43,317 nucleotides of DNA from Lactovum sp047974165. Lineage in GTDB: Bacteria > Bacillota > Bacilli > Lactobacillales > Streptococcaceae. Made by a program: the position numbers and the translations under genes. The stretch covers positions 1 to 43,317 of the forward strand of contig JBKECB010000031.1 in the NCBI GenBank assembly GCA_047974165.1, given 5' to 3'. This document shows, piece after piece, positions 1-7,614 of this stretch. The notes under the pieces are model-generated. The model was given only the letters and a program-made list of their open reading frames with translations. It was not told the origin of the DNA and did no database searches. Within the stretch, counting starts at the first letter, position 1; each line of letters starts with the position of its first letter.

Positions 1-3000
1 TCTACAGATTTATCTCTTATTAACGTTTCATCAAAATTAATAAATTCTTCAGTAAGTTGAAGATCTACTTCTTTATCTTCAGGTTTAACGTAAGTTAAAT
101 ACTCAGAAAAATCTCCAAATAAATTTTCTCTAACATCTTCAATGATTTCAGAACTATTGTCTAAAAGTTCATCTGAAGAGGTTACTGAGTTTTCAACTTC
201 TTCAATAATTTCAGAAGTCTGACTTTCTGTCATATCAAATTGAAGACTTTCTAAATAAAGGCTTTCATTATTGGTTTTAAAATTAATGACAGGTTGATTT
301 GTATCTACGGTTAAATCTAAATTAATAAAACCAATATTTGTTAAACTTGAGCTCTCTAAACTAAAATCTATAGACATATCTTCTTGAGTAAAGGCTAACT
401 TTTCATCTAGTTTTTTTCTTGCCAGACTGATTACAGGATCTGACATATCATGAGTTAAGTCTAAATCCACAAAGGACTGAGAATTCTCAAAGACTACAAG
501 AGAGTTCAAAAGAGACTCTTCTTGAGTAAAGGCTAACTTTTCATCTAGTTTTTCTCTTGCCAGACTGATTACAGGATCTGACATATCATGAGCTAAGTCT
601 AAATCTACAAAGGATTGAGAATTCTCAAAGACTACTGAAAAGTCTGAAAGAGACTCTTCTTGAGCCAATTTAGTTTCTTCTTTAAGAAGAGAACTAATAG
701 AGTCTGAACTTGATGAGAATACTATTTGATGAGAATTTTTTTCTAAGTCAAGTATTTTCTCATTTTCAGAAAGAGAAAGTGATTTAACAGCTGCTTCTTT
801 TTCTATCAAGTTAAGGACAGGATCTATTTGTTCTTTTGTAAATGACAAATCAATAGAAGGGAGGATTGGACCTTCGTCAACTGATTTTGAATAAAAAGCT
901 ACTTTCCCCTTTGATGCATGATTCATTGACTCTAATAAGCTATTGGCTAGACTCAATTCTTTCATACTCATTTCTTCAGAAAGTTGAAGTTCTCTTAATT
1001 CAGATTCTGATTCTGAATTTATTTCTGAGAGTCTAAGTTCACTCTCTTTCATCTTTAATTCAGAAGTTACAAAGGTATTTTCTAAATCTATTTGAGATAA
1101 ATTCTGATTTTTTTCATACTCAATATTAAAAATTTGAGAATCTGAAAATTCTTCATAAGAATTAATAACGACAATATTTTCTTCAGGATTTCTCAGATGA
1201 TAACCTGGAATTTCAGGCATTCTAATTTCAGCACGGTTCTTATTCGTTGACTCTAATAACTTACCTGTCACCAAATCACGACGTTCTTCAAATTCAATCA
1301 GTCGAATAAAACTACTTGGTTCAATAGGAACACCAATCAATCGGATATCTGCAACAATTCTACGCTCTATTTTTTCATGTCTATGTCGTAATTTTATCGT
1401 AAAATGTTGCTCTTCTTTCCCAAAGTGAATACTCTCAAAGTTTGGGCTTTTAAATAATTGATAGTTCTCTGGAATATCAATTTCGAAAAAGAAAGGAGAG
1501 CCATATATCCCTTCAAATTCTTGAAGTTCACCAACTTGACTATCATTTTCATCATCATCAACATAAGATACCGAAATCTTACTCTTTACTCGCTCATATT
1601 GGACAACTAACTTTTTATCTGAGAAACCATTTTCTGAAGGTTGGTAACTAATCTTTAAAGGTTGTCCTTCACTTAATTGATATCCTTGAAATTCAGGAAT
1701 TTTAATAGAAATTTCTTCTTGTTTTGAACTTTTTCGATTCTCATTTGTTACAAGATCTTTTTCAACTTCTACTTCAAAAACTTTTGTAATTCTATTAGGA
1801 TCTATCGGAACCCCACTTAATCGAACTTCTAATGAGTGAAGCTCTGTTGTAACTACTTTTTGATGTTGTAAGTAAATTTCAAGTTCTTGTTCTTTTTCTG
1901 TAAATTGATAACGATCGATATCTGTAGGATTTATTAACTCATAATTTTCAGGAACTTCAGATAAAATATCAATAATTTCACCACAAACCCCTTCAATCTC
2001 AAGAATAGGAGATAAAATTTGATTATCTCTTTCTTTATCAATATATTTTACCGTTACAATAGCAAGCATCGGCTCACAAATTATAGTAATTTGCTGGTCT
2101 TCAGATTCTTTTTCAGGATCAACCTCAAAAGTAAAGCCATCAGATTGATTCTCCATTACTTGATAATTAGGAATCTTTAGCCAATCAATCTTTGGGTAGT
2201 CTTCACTCGCTTCATACGAAATCTTTCCAGTTACTAAATCCGTCACCATATTATAAGAAAAATCGTAGTTCATTTCCTTCAAAAAGCTTGATTCAATACT
2301 TTCGTAACGTACTGTATAAGTCACTGTTTTTTCGATTTTTTTACGCTTATGAGCTAATTCTATAATAACTACACGGAAATCTTTATAAAAAGTTAATGTT
2401 TTTTCTTCTAAATTTGAAATAATCTCAAAATTTTCTGGAATTTGAATTTCTTCTTGAGAGATAAATTGTCCATATTCTCCCGATAGTCTAAATTGATGAA
2501 GTAATTCTTTGTTTTCTGAATCTTTATCCAAAAAGGTAAATTTAATGACTCCTTTTATCGGCTGATAGACTAAGGTTTGTGTGAAAGATTTAAAATTATT
2601 TTTTGAAGGGTCATAAGATAGAATCTCTTCTTCCATTTTTTCATACCCAAAAAATTCCGGAACTTCTATCTCTAAAATTTCTGGTATTGACCTTTTTTCA
2701 ATTTTATCAGTTAGAAAATTATGATCAATTTCTATCCTGGCTGTTCTTTCTAAGTTACTTATAAAGTAACTTTTCATCTCTTCTGGAACACCTTCTATTT
2801 GAAGTTTAAAAGTTATTTCCTCTAAGCTAATTTCATGTTTTTGACACATCAAAACATCAATAACTTGTTTTTCAATACTAAAGTATTTAAAGTCTTCACG
2901 ATTATCTGAGAGAAAATCATAATTTTCAGGTAAATCTAACTGAAAATTAACAGCTTGTCCTGCAAAACCTACAAGAGCTTCTTTCTTTATAAGCTCTGTA

Positions 3001-4400
3001 TCTTGATTTATGTCATAATAGGCAATTTCAAGCTGACAGCTTTTTAATTGATAGTCAACATTTAAGCGAAGTCCCTGGTCCTCTCCTAATTCTAACTCAA
3101 ATCCTTTTTCTAACTCCTCAGTATTTAGTAATTCATAATTTTCTGAAGGGATAAGTTGATCTATTTTTAAATAAAGCTTATTTTCCTTAAGTTCTAAAAG
3201 CTTATCCTCAGAAACTAACTCATAAGTTACAGTTTCAGGTAAAGCTACACGTTGTACTAAATCATACTTTATACGACTAATAATCTCTGCCTGTATAAAT
3301 AAAGGTGAGAAGTGTTCTGCAATTTCTTGATTACTTTTATAAGTCAGAGCAATATTTATCTTCTGCTCACTGATCATGCTTTGAGTTTTATGCTTTAGAA
3401 CAATTCTCCTTTCATTTCCAAAATTTAAAATTTCTTTAATTTCATAACTTTCACTTTCATAATCCCAAGCTCCAATATATTGTGCTTGCATACCATTATG
3501 ATCAAAGAAATATTCTCGTTTATTAGATGAGTCTGCATAATAATATTCTGAAACATGACGAAGTTCTCTATTAGAAAGGAATTTTTTTATATCGTCATCA
3601 AAATAAGTTAAAATCATAACTTCAGTTACTCGCCAATAATTAACACTGGCATTTATTGTTGAAATCATTTTATTTAAATCATTTTGAGTCAATAATTTTC
3701 TGACTAAAAGTTCATTTTCAATTTTTTCTAAATTATTAAATGAAAAGCGTCTTTCAAAATAATCAGCAAGTGGAAAATCAAGTGCTGGGAATCTTTCTAG
3801 CTTTAATAAAGAGAAAAGAAAAGACAAGATAGAATAATAACTTCTTTGATCCTTTTCAAAATTATCTTCATTATCAAAAAAAAGTTGTAAGGTTTGTTGA
3901 TGAAAAGAAAGTGTCGTTCCAGATATCTTGAAAAAGCGATCTTGTTCTTCTAATGATACAAGATTAATCGGTTGAATAAAATCATCACTACTTGCTTCTC
4001 TTTTAAGAACCTCTGAATAAAACACAAAAAAATCTTCAGATAATAATTCATTTAACTGTCGAATAAGACTTCTAAAAGGACGTAAATTTAAAAAAGAAAT
4101 CATATTTTTATCATGAGTTTCTAAATCATCGAAAATAAGATGAGGCTTTCTAGCTAAAAAAGAGAGTGGAATAACTTCCGACTCTTCTGTTGCTTTAATT
4201 TCATAATTATAAGTAAAATTATAAAATTTAGAAATCCCAACCTGTCTTATTTTTTTTGTTTGAACCTGAATCTCTTCTACACCACGCATTTTTTCAAAAA
4301 ATAGCGCTCTTTGTAATTCTGGATCATCTGCTGAAAAATTAATATTATCTAAATAAAATAATTTAGGATTTTCTTTATCTTGTATAATTTTTTGAACCAT
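1..4400 (-). CDS. Giant Mub/MucBP-like repeat protein, 3' end outside window
   Basis: The frame is open from the ATG at 4400 to the window edge (at least 1466 codons, no stop), and GGAG lies about 8 nt before the ATG. Residues 1-340 are a soluble domain I do not recognise. From about 345 to 1080 there are four units of roughly 163 residues. Each has a MucBP/B1-like half (hydrophobic-x-Y-x-D start, G-x-x-G, then a P-E-N-Y/F motif; starts near 455, 613, 775 and 940) and a B2-like half (G-V-P, D-L-V-T-x, then I-P-x-x-x-G-Y). Residues about 1090-1466 are acidic, Glu/Ser/Leu-rich and include a 46-residue tandem repeat. Mub-type proteins are normally secreted surface adhesins, but this N-terminus shows no hydrophobic signal segment. 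The C-terminus, where a sortase motif would lie, is not visible. The reading frame is certain; the Mub relationship is a judgement from motif spacing. Confidence 0.8.
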   Translation of the reverse strand, partial: MVQKIIQDKENPKLFYLDNINFSADDPELQRALFFEKMRGVEEIQVQTKKIRQVGISKFYNFTYNYEIKATEESEVIPLSFLARKPHLIFDDLETHDKNMISFLNLRPFRSLIRQLNELLSEDFFVFYSEVLKREASSDDFIQPINLVSLEEQDRFFKISGTTLSFHQQTLQLFFDNEDNFEKDQRSYYSILSFLFSLLKLERFPALDFPLADYFERRFSFNNLEKIENELLVRKLLTQNDLNKMISTINASVNYWRVTEVMILTYFDDDIKKFLSNRELRHVSEYYYADSSNKREYFFDHNGMQAQYIGAWDYESESYEIKEILNFGNERRIVLKHKTQSMISEQKINIALTYKSNQEIAEHFSPLFIQAEIISRIKYDLVQRVALPETVTYELVSEDKLLELKENKLYLKIDQLIPSENYELLNTEELEKGFELELGEDQGLRLNVDYQLKSCQLEIAYYDINQDTELIKKEALVGFAGQAVNFQLDLPENYDFLSDNREDFKYFSIEKQVIDVLMCQKHEISLEEITFKLQIEGVPEEMKSYFISNLERTARIEIDHNFLTDKIEKRSIPEILEIEVPEFFGYEKMEEEILSYDPSKNNFKSFTQTLVYQPIKGVIKFTFLDKDSENKELLHQFRLSGEYGQFISQEEIQIPENFEIISNLEEKTLTFYKDFRVVIIELAHKRKKIEKTVTYTVRYESIESSFLKEMNYDFSYNMVTDLVTGKISYEASEDYPKIDWLKIPNYQVMENQSDGFTFEVDPEKESEDQQITIICEPMLAIVTVKYIDKERDNQILSPILEIEGVCGEIIDILSEVPENYELINPTDIDRYQFTEKEQELEIYLQHQKVVTTELHSLEVRLSGVPIDPNRITKVFEVEVEKDLVTNENRKSSKQEEISIKIPEFQGYQLSEGQPLKISYQPSENGFSDKKLVVQYERVKSKISVSYVDDDENDSQVGELQEFEGIYGSPFFFEIDIPENYQLFKSPNFESIHFGKEEQHFTIKLRHRHEKIERRIVADIRLIGVPIEPSSFIRLIEFEERRDLVTGKLLESTNKNRAEIRMPEIPGYHLRNPEENIVVINSYEEFSDSQIFNIEYEKNQNLSQIDLENTFVTSELKMKESELRLSEINSESESELRELQLSEEMSMKELSLANSLLESMNHASKGKVAFYSKSVDEGPILPSIDLSFTKEQIDPVLNLIEKEAAVKSLSLSENEKILDLEKNSHQIVFSSSSDSISSLLKEETKLAQEESLSDFSVVFENSQSFVDLDLAHDMSDPVISLAREKLDEKLAFTQEESLLNSLVVFENSQSFVDLDLTHDMSDPVISLARKKLDEKLAFTQEDMSIDFSLESSSLTNIGFINLDLTVDTNQPVINFKTNNESLYLESLQFDMTESQTSEIIEEVENSVTSSDELLDNSSEIIEDVRENLFGDFSEYLTYVKPEDKEVDLQLTEEFINFDETLIRDKSV
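383..658 (-). repeat. 138-bp in-frame tandem repeat, two copies
   Basis: Copies lie at 383-520 and 521-658, each encoding 46 residues. The first 115 bp of each copy differ at only four positions, while the last part has drifted more. A decayed third edge begins at 659. The repeat sits in the acidic tail of the giant Mub-like gene and preserves its frame, so it looks like recent unit duplication. Confidence 0.9.
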
Positions 4401-4426
4401 TCTTACTCCAAATTTATATTAATTCT

Positions 4427-4435
4427 AGTATATCA
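4427..4435 (-). promoter_or_regulatory. Extended -10 promoter of the giant gene
   Basis: On the minus strand TGATATACT gives an extended -10 (TGn plus TATACT) about 26 nt before the ATG at 4400. No good -35 was found. It lies just after the terminator hairpin of the upstream remnant, so the giant gene is probably monocistronic at its 5' end. Confidence 0.5.
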
Positions 4436-4465
4436 TAATTTACTTTTTTATTTTACTATAAAAAG

Positions 4466-4493
4466 AAAAAGAGCTTATCTAAAAGTTCTTTTT
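4466..4493 (-). terminator. Rho-independent terminator after the DUF697 remnant
   Basis: On the minus strand AAAAAGA and CTT pair with AAG and TCTTTTT around a short loop, ending in a T tract. It starts immediately after the stop codon of the pseudogene (4495-4493). Confidence 0.55.
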
Positions 4494-5150
4494 TACTCTT
4501 TTAAGTTTAGAGATTTACTAACTTCTTCACTTTTATCTTTTTTTCCTTTTTGTATTACATTTAGTAACATTATAAACTGACTTTTAAATAACATAGCCTG
4601 ATCAAAGATATTTTCTCCATCATTTAGAATTTTTACTATCACCCAACCTAGTGTTTCAGTTATTAGTACAGCAACACTACATTAATCATCTCACCTATAA
4701 CTGTTCCAATTGCAGGTAATTTTGATTACATTTCCTACTGCACTACGCCTTAAACTCACAACAATAAGTTCTTTTGCAAGACTTTTCCCTAAAGCTTCAA
4801 ATCAAGATTATTCAGACAGTTTATGCAGTCTTGCCATCACCATTGATTGAATAGGAACTAATAGAAAAGTATCTAAAAAAAGTATGGGTGAGAAGCCAAC
4901 AATTTCTACTAATAAAGAGGCTAAGTGAATTAATTGATGAGATTTTTCCTTTTGTTCAATTATACATCTTTTAAAATTTTTCAAAAATACAGTCAATATA
5001 TTCTGCCTTTGGTTGAGAACTTTTTCTGCCTTCAACTTAGAAGAGTTATAGTTTTTCATTATTAAGTTAGAAATCTTTTTAGAAAAATTCTCAAGAACTC
5101 ATTTAAAGGAAGAGTTAAAATCTTCTTCATTTTCTAATCTCATTACTAAC
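4493..5150 (-). pseudogene. Decayed DUF697/YcjF-like (GTPase-associated) membrane protein
   Basis: Read on the minus strand, one protein can be followed across several lesions. There is an in-frame TGA near 5100, an open stretch at 5059-4808, TAA and TGA at its end, then a frameshift near 4720 and another near 4685 before the last stop at 4493. The pieces include a hydrophobic segment ending P-I-Q-S-M-V-M-A-R-L, a G-K-S-L-A-K-E-L stretch, L-P-A-I-G-T-V-I-G-E-M, and T-E-T-L-G-W. That succession resembles the DUF697 domain found behind Era/dynamin-like GTPase domains. The GTPase half is missing, since tuf follows directly upstream. The family call is from memory of the motif order; the pseudogene state is directly visible. 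Confidence 0.65.
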
Positions 5151-5262
5151 TCTTTTTTTAATTCTTTTTATTTCTTTTTTTAAATTTTCTCTTTATTTTA
5201 TTATCTATTTAATTTCTTCCTTATTTAATTTTACTACGTTCTAAATCTTATAAAAGTAATAG

Positions 5263-5290
5263 AAAAAATCGAAGAAACTTCGATTTTTTT
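5263..5290 (-). terminator. tuf terminator
   Basis: AAAAAATCGAAG pairs with CTTCGATTTTTT across a 3-nt loop, a few bases after the tuf stop codon. Its A and T flanks are symmetric, so it could work in both directions. Confidence 0.9.
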
Positions 5291-5295
5291 ATTAA

Positions 5296-6492
5296 TTATT
5301 TAGCAATTTCTACAACGATACCTGAACCAACTGTACGTCCACCTTCACGAATTGAGAAAGTAGTTCCTTGCTCAACCGCAACTGGGTGAATCAACTCAAC
5401 GTCGATAGTTACGTTGTCACCAGGCATAACCATTTCAGTACCTGCTGGTAATCTCAATGAACCTGTAACGTCTGTTGTATGGAAGTAGAATTGAGGACGG
5501 TAGTTGTCAAAGAATGGAGTATGACGGCCACCTTCATCTTTTGTAAGAACATAAACTTCACCTTTGAAGTTTGTATGTGGTGTGATTGATCCTGGTTTAG
5601 CAAGAACTTGTCCACGCTCGATTTCATCACGTTGTACACCACGAAGAAGTACACCAACGTTATCACCTGCAAGACCTTGGTCAAGAGTTTTACGGAACAT
5701 TTCAACACCAGTAACAACAGCCTTCTTAATTTCTTCCTTGATACCAACGATTTCAACTTCATCATTGACAGTAACTGTACCACGATCAATACGTCCTGAA
5801 GCAACTGTACCACGTCCTGTGATTGAGAATACATCTTCAACTGGAAGTAGCAATGGTTTATCTGTATCACGCTCTGGAGTTGGGATATATGAATCTACAG
5901 TTTCCATTAACTTAAGAACTGCATCAACGTATTTCTCTTCTCCGTTCAACGCACCAAGTGCTGAACCTGAAATAACTGGGATATTGTCTCCATCAAAATC
6001 ATACTCAGTCAAGAGATCACGAACTTCCATTTCAACCAATTCCATCAATTCTTCATCATCTACAAGGTCAGCCTTGTTTAAGAAGATGATAAGATATTTA
6101 ACACCAACTTGACGTGAAAGTAAGATATGCTCACGTGTTTGAGGCATTGGTCCATCAGTTGCAGCAACAACAAGGATAGCTCCATCCATTTGCGCCGCAC
6201 CAGTAATCATGTTTTTAACGTAGTCCGCGTGTCCTGGTGCATCGATATGTGCGTAGTGACGTTCTGGAGTTTCGTACTCAACGTGTGCTGTATTGATAGT
6301 GATACCACGCTCACGCTCTTCTGGAGCAGCATCGATAGATGCATAATCTTTAACAATATTAGTATCTGAAGGATACTTTTCAGCAAGTACTTTTGTAATT
6401 GCAGCTGTAAGTGTAGTTTTCCCGTGGTCAACGTGACCGATTGTTCCAACGTTAACGTGTGGTTTGCTACGATCGTATTTTTGTCTAGCCAT
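5296..6492 (-). CDS. tuf: Elongation factor Tu
   Basis: EF-Tu is the GTPase that delivers aminoacyl-tRNA to the ribosomal A site. The 398 residues are full length. The P-loop G-H-V-D-H-G-K-T-T lies near residues 19-27, D-A-P-G-H near 82-86, and N-K-A-D near 138-141, followed by the two beta-barrel domains. The D-Y-A-S-I-D-A-A-P-E-E-R-E-R-G switch region is of streptococcal/lactococcal type. AAGGAGA precedes the ATG. It is a single-gene unit with its own promoter, leader hairpin and terminator. The identity is certain. Confidence 0.99.
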   Translation of the reverse strand: MARQKYDRSKPHVNVGTIGHVDHGKTTLTAAITKVLAEKYPSDTNIVKDYASIDAAPEERERGITINTAHVEYETPERHYAHIDAPGHADYVKNMITGAAQMDGAILVVAATDGPMPQTREHILLSRQVGVKYLIIFLNKADLVDDEELMELVEMEVRDLLTEYDFDGDNIPVISGSALGALNGEEKYVDAVLKLMETVDSYIPTPERDTDKPLLLPVEDVFSITGRGTVASGRIDRGTVTVNDEVEIVGIKEEIKKAVVTGVEMFRKTLDQGLAGDNVGVLLRGVQRDEIERGQVLAKPGSITPHTNFKGEVYVLTKDEGGRHTPFFDNYRPQFYFHTTDVTGSLRLPAGTEMVMPGDNVTIDVELIHPVAVEQGTTFSIREGGRTVGSGIVVEIAK

Positions 6493-6523
6493 TTAAAAAA
6501 ATGTCTCCTTATAAATATTTAGG

Positions 6524-6539
6524 TGATCGCAGCATGGCG
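6524..6539 (-). other. Leader stem-loop in tuf mRNA
   Basis: On the minus strand ATCGC and GCGAT can form a 5-bp stem around a 6-nt loop (ATCGCCATGCTGCGAT) between the tuf promoter and its ribosome binding site. It may influence mRNA stability or initiation; its role is unknown. Confidence 0.45.
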
Positions 6540-6554
6540 ATACCGTACTGGACT

Positions 6555-6582
6555 ATTTTACCAAATTTCTATGAAAATGCAA
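6555..6582 (-). promoter_or_regulatory. tuf promoter
   Basis: TTGCAT (6582-6577) and TAAAAT (6560-6555) are separated by 16 nt on the minus strand, followed by a leader of about 55 nt and a strong Shine-Dalgarno. Confidence 0.7.
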
Positions 6583-6651
6583 GTGAAAAACTTTATTTTT
6601 TAATAAAAATGGGGTAAAATAATTATATTAACTTAGAAATGAGGATTTTTT

Positions 6652-6828
6652 ATGGGTTTACGAGTAAAGAAAAAAGAGGAGTTAGATAATCTTCTGGAAG
6701 ATTTAGGAGTTTTAGAACTCCCTGATAATGTAGAATTAACAGATTTTGATTTGGAAGGTCCTTCTCAATCTGAAGATCCGTATTCTCACTTTATTCCAAA
6801 AAGTGAAAATGAAGAGAAAGAGAGATAA
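6652..6828 (+). CDS. Small acidic protein of unknown function (58 aa)
   Basis: This short plus-strand ORF runs from ATG at 6652 to TAA at 6828, with GAGG 7 nt upstream of the start, and it ends in its own terminator. The product begins M-G-L-R-V-K-K-K-E-E-L. It is hydrophilic and acidic with no membrane segment, and its N-terminal third is likely helical. It is divergent from tuf and convergent with upp. The ribosome binding site, sharply placed terminator and coding-like composition support a real gene. I do not recognise the family, and only weak promoter-like sequence is visible upstream (TAAAAT at 6615-6620). Confidence 0.65.
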   Translation: MGLRVKKKEELDNLLEDLGVLELPDNVELTDFDLEGPSQSEDPYSHFIPKSENEEKER

Positions 6829-6841
6829 GCCTCTCTTTTTT
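6817..6841 (+). terminator. Terminator of the 58-aa gene
   Basis: AAAGAGAG pairs with CTCTCTTT around ATAAGC and is followed by T residues. The loop contains the TAA stop codon of the small gene. Confidence 0.75.
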
Positions 6842-6868
6842 ATAAACTTACTTATAAGCTTCTAACAA

Positions 6869-6891
6869 AAAAATCGCTTTTTGCGATTTTT
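6869..6891 (-). terminator. upp terminator
   Basis: AAAAATCGC pairs with GCGATTTTT across a 5-nt loop, two bases after the upp stop codon. The A/T-flanked stem is nearly symmetric and could also stop plus-strand readthrough. Confidence 0.9.
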
Positions 6892-6893
6892 AA

Positions 6894-7523
6894 TTATTTT
6901 GTTCCAAATAAACGATCACCTGCATCACCTAATCCAGGAACAATATAGCCATACTCATTTAAATGATCATCCAAAGCTGCCGCATAAATTTCAACGTCAG
7001 GATGAGCTTCTTGTAGAGCTTTTACTCCTTCAGGAGCAGCAACTAAACAAACAAACTTAATGTTTGTCACCTTACGACTTTTAAGACTTTCAACTCCTAA
7101 AATAGCTGAGCCTCCTGTTGCCAACATAGGATCAACTAAAAGAACACGACGTTCTTCAATATCTTTAGGAAGCTTTACAAGATATTCAACGGGCTTCAAG
7201 CTTTCTTCATCACGATACATTCCAATATGCCCAACACGAGCTGCTGGCATAAGTTTATGAATCCCATCGACCATACCTATCCCTGCTCTTAAAATAGGAA
7301 CAATGACAGGTTTTTTTCCAGCTAATCGCTTAGCAACTGTTTTTTCAACAGGAGTTTCGATCTCTACATCCTCTAAAGGAAGATCACGGCTTACCTCATA
7401 AGCCATTAGCATACCTATTTCATCAACAAGTTCACGAAACTCTTTTGATGAAACTTCTTTACGGCGTAAAATTGAAAGTTTATGTTGGATGAGGGGATGT
7501 TCGACGACTGTAAAATTTGACAT
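6894..7523 (-). CDS. upp: Uracil phosphoribosyltransferase
   Basis: The enzyme converts uracil and PRPP to UMP (pyrimidine salvage, cytosol). The 209 residues match the family length. The PRPP-binding loop V-D-P-M-L-A-T-G-G-S-A lies near residues 130-140, and the C-terminal uracil-binding part contains G-D-A-G-D-R-L-F-G-T-K. AAGGAT precedes the start. It is monocistronic between its own extended -10 promoter and a hairpin terminator. Confidence 0.98.
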   Translation of the reverse strand: MSNFTVVEHPLIQHKLSILRRKEVSSKEFRELVDEIGMLMAYEVSRDLPLEDVEIETPVEKTVAKRLAGKKPVIVPILRAGIGMVDGIHKLMPAARVGHIGMYRDEESLKPVEYLVKLPKDIEERRVLLVDPMLATGGSAILGVESLKSRKVTNIKFVCLVAAPEGVKALQEAHPDVEIYAAALDDHLNEYGYIVPGLGDAGDRLFGTK

Positions 7524-7548
7524 ATGTTATCCTTTTTAAATTTTTTCC

Positions 7549-7557
7549 ATTATATCA
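7549..7557 (-). promoter_or_regulatory. upp promoter (extended -10)
   Basis: TGATATAAT on the minus strand is a strong extended -10, with its last base 25 nt before the upp ATG. The -35 region is poor. Confidence 0.65.
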
Positions 7558-7589
7558 TTTTTTTATTAATTTTTCTTTATGATTTTATA

Positions 7590-7613
7590 AAAATCTGTCT
7601 CATTTCAGATTTT
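7590..7613 (-). terminator. Terminator of the yhaM operon
   Basis: AAAATCTG pairs with CAGATTTT across an 8-nt loop and is followed by a T-rich run, one base after the stop codon of the oxidoreductase gene. Confidence 0.8.
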
Positions 7614-7614
7614 A

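Noticed and set aside
383..658. CRISPR-like array or mobile-element repeats
   Set aside because: The units are adjacent, coding, in frame and without spacers, so they are an internal protein repeat.
4380..4580. 66-codon plus-strand ORF around the giant gene start
   Set aside because: It overlaps the giant gene's start, promoter and an upstream terminator on the other strand. The Phe/Leu/Tyr-rich product reflects A/T-rich intergenic DNA.
4808..5059. An independent 83-residue membrane protein
   Set aside because: The frame continues on both sides through stops and shifts into the same DUF697-like protein, so it is one fragment of a pseudogene, not a gene.
5564..6112. 182-codon plus-strand ORF opposite tuf
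   Set aside because: It lies fully antisense to tuf. Its Ser/Thr/Arg-rich composition is what the complement of highly biased tuf codons gives, and there is no ribosome binding site.
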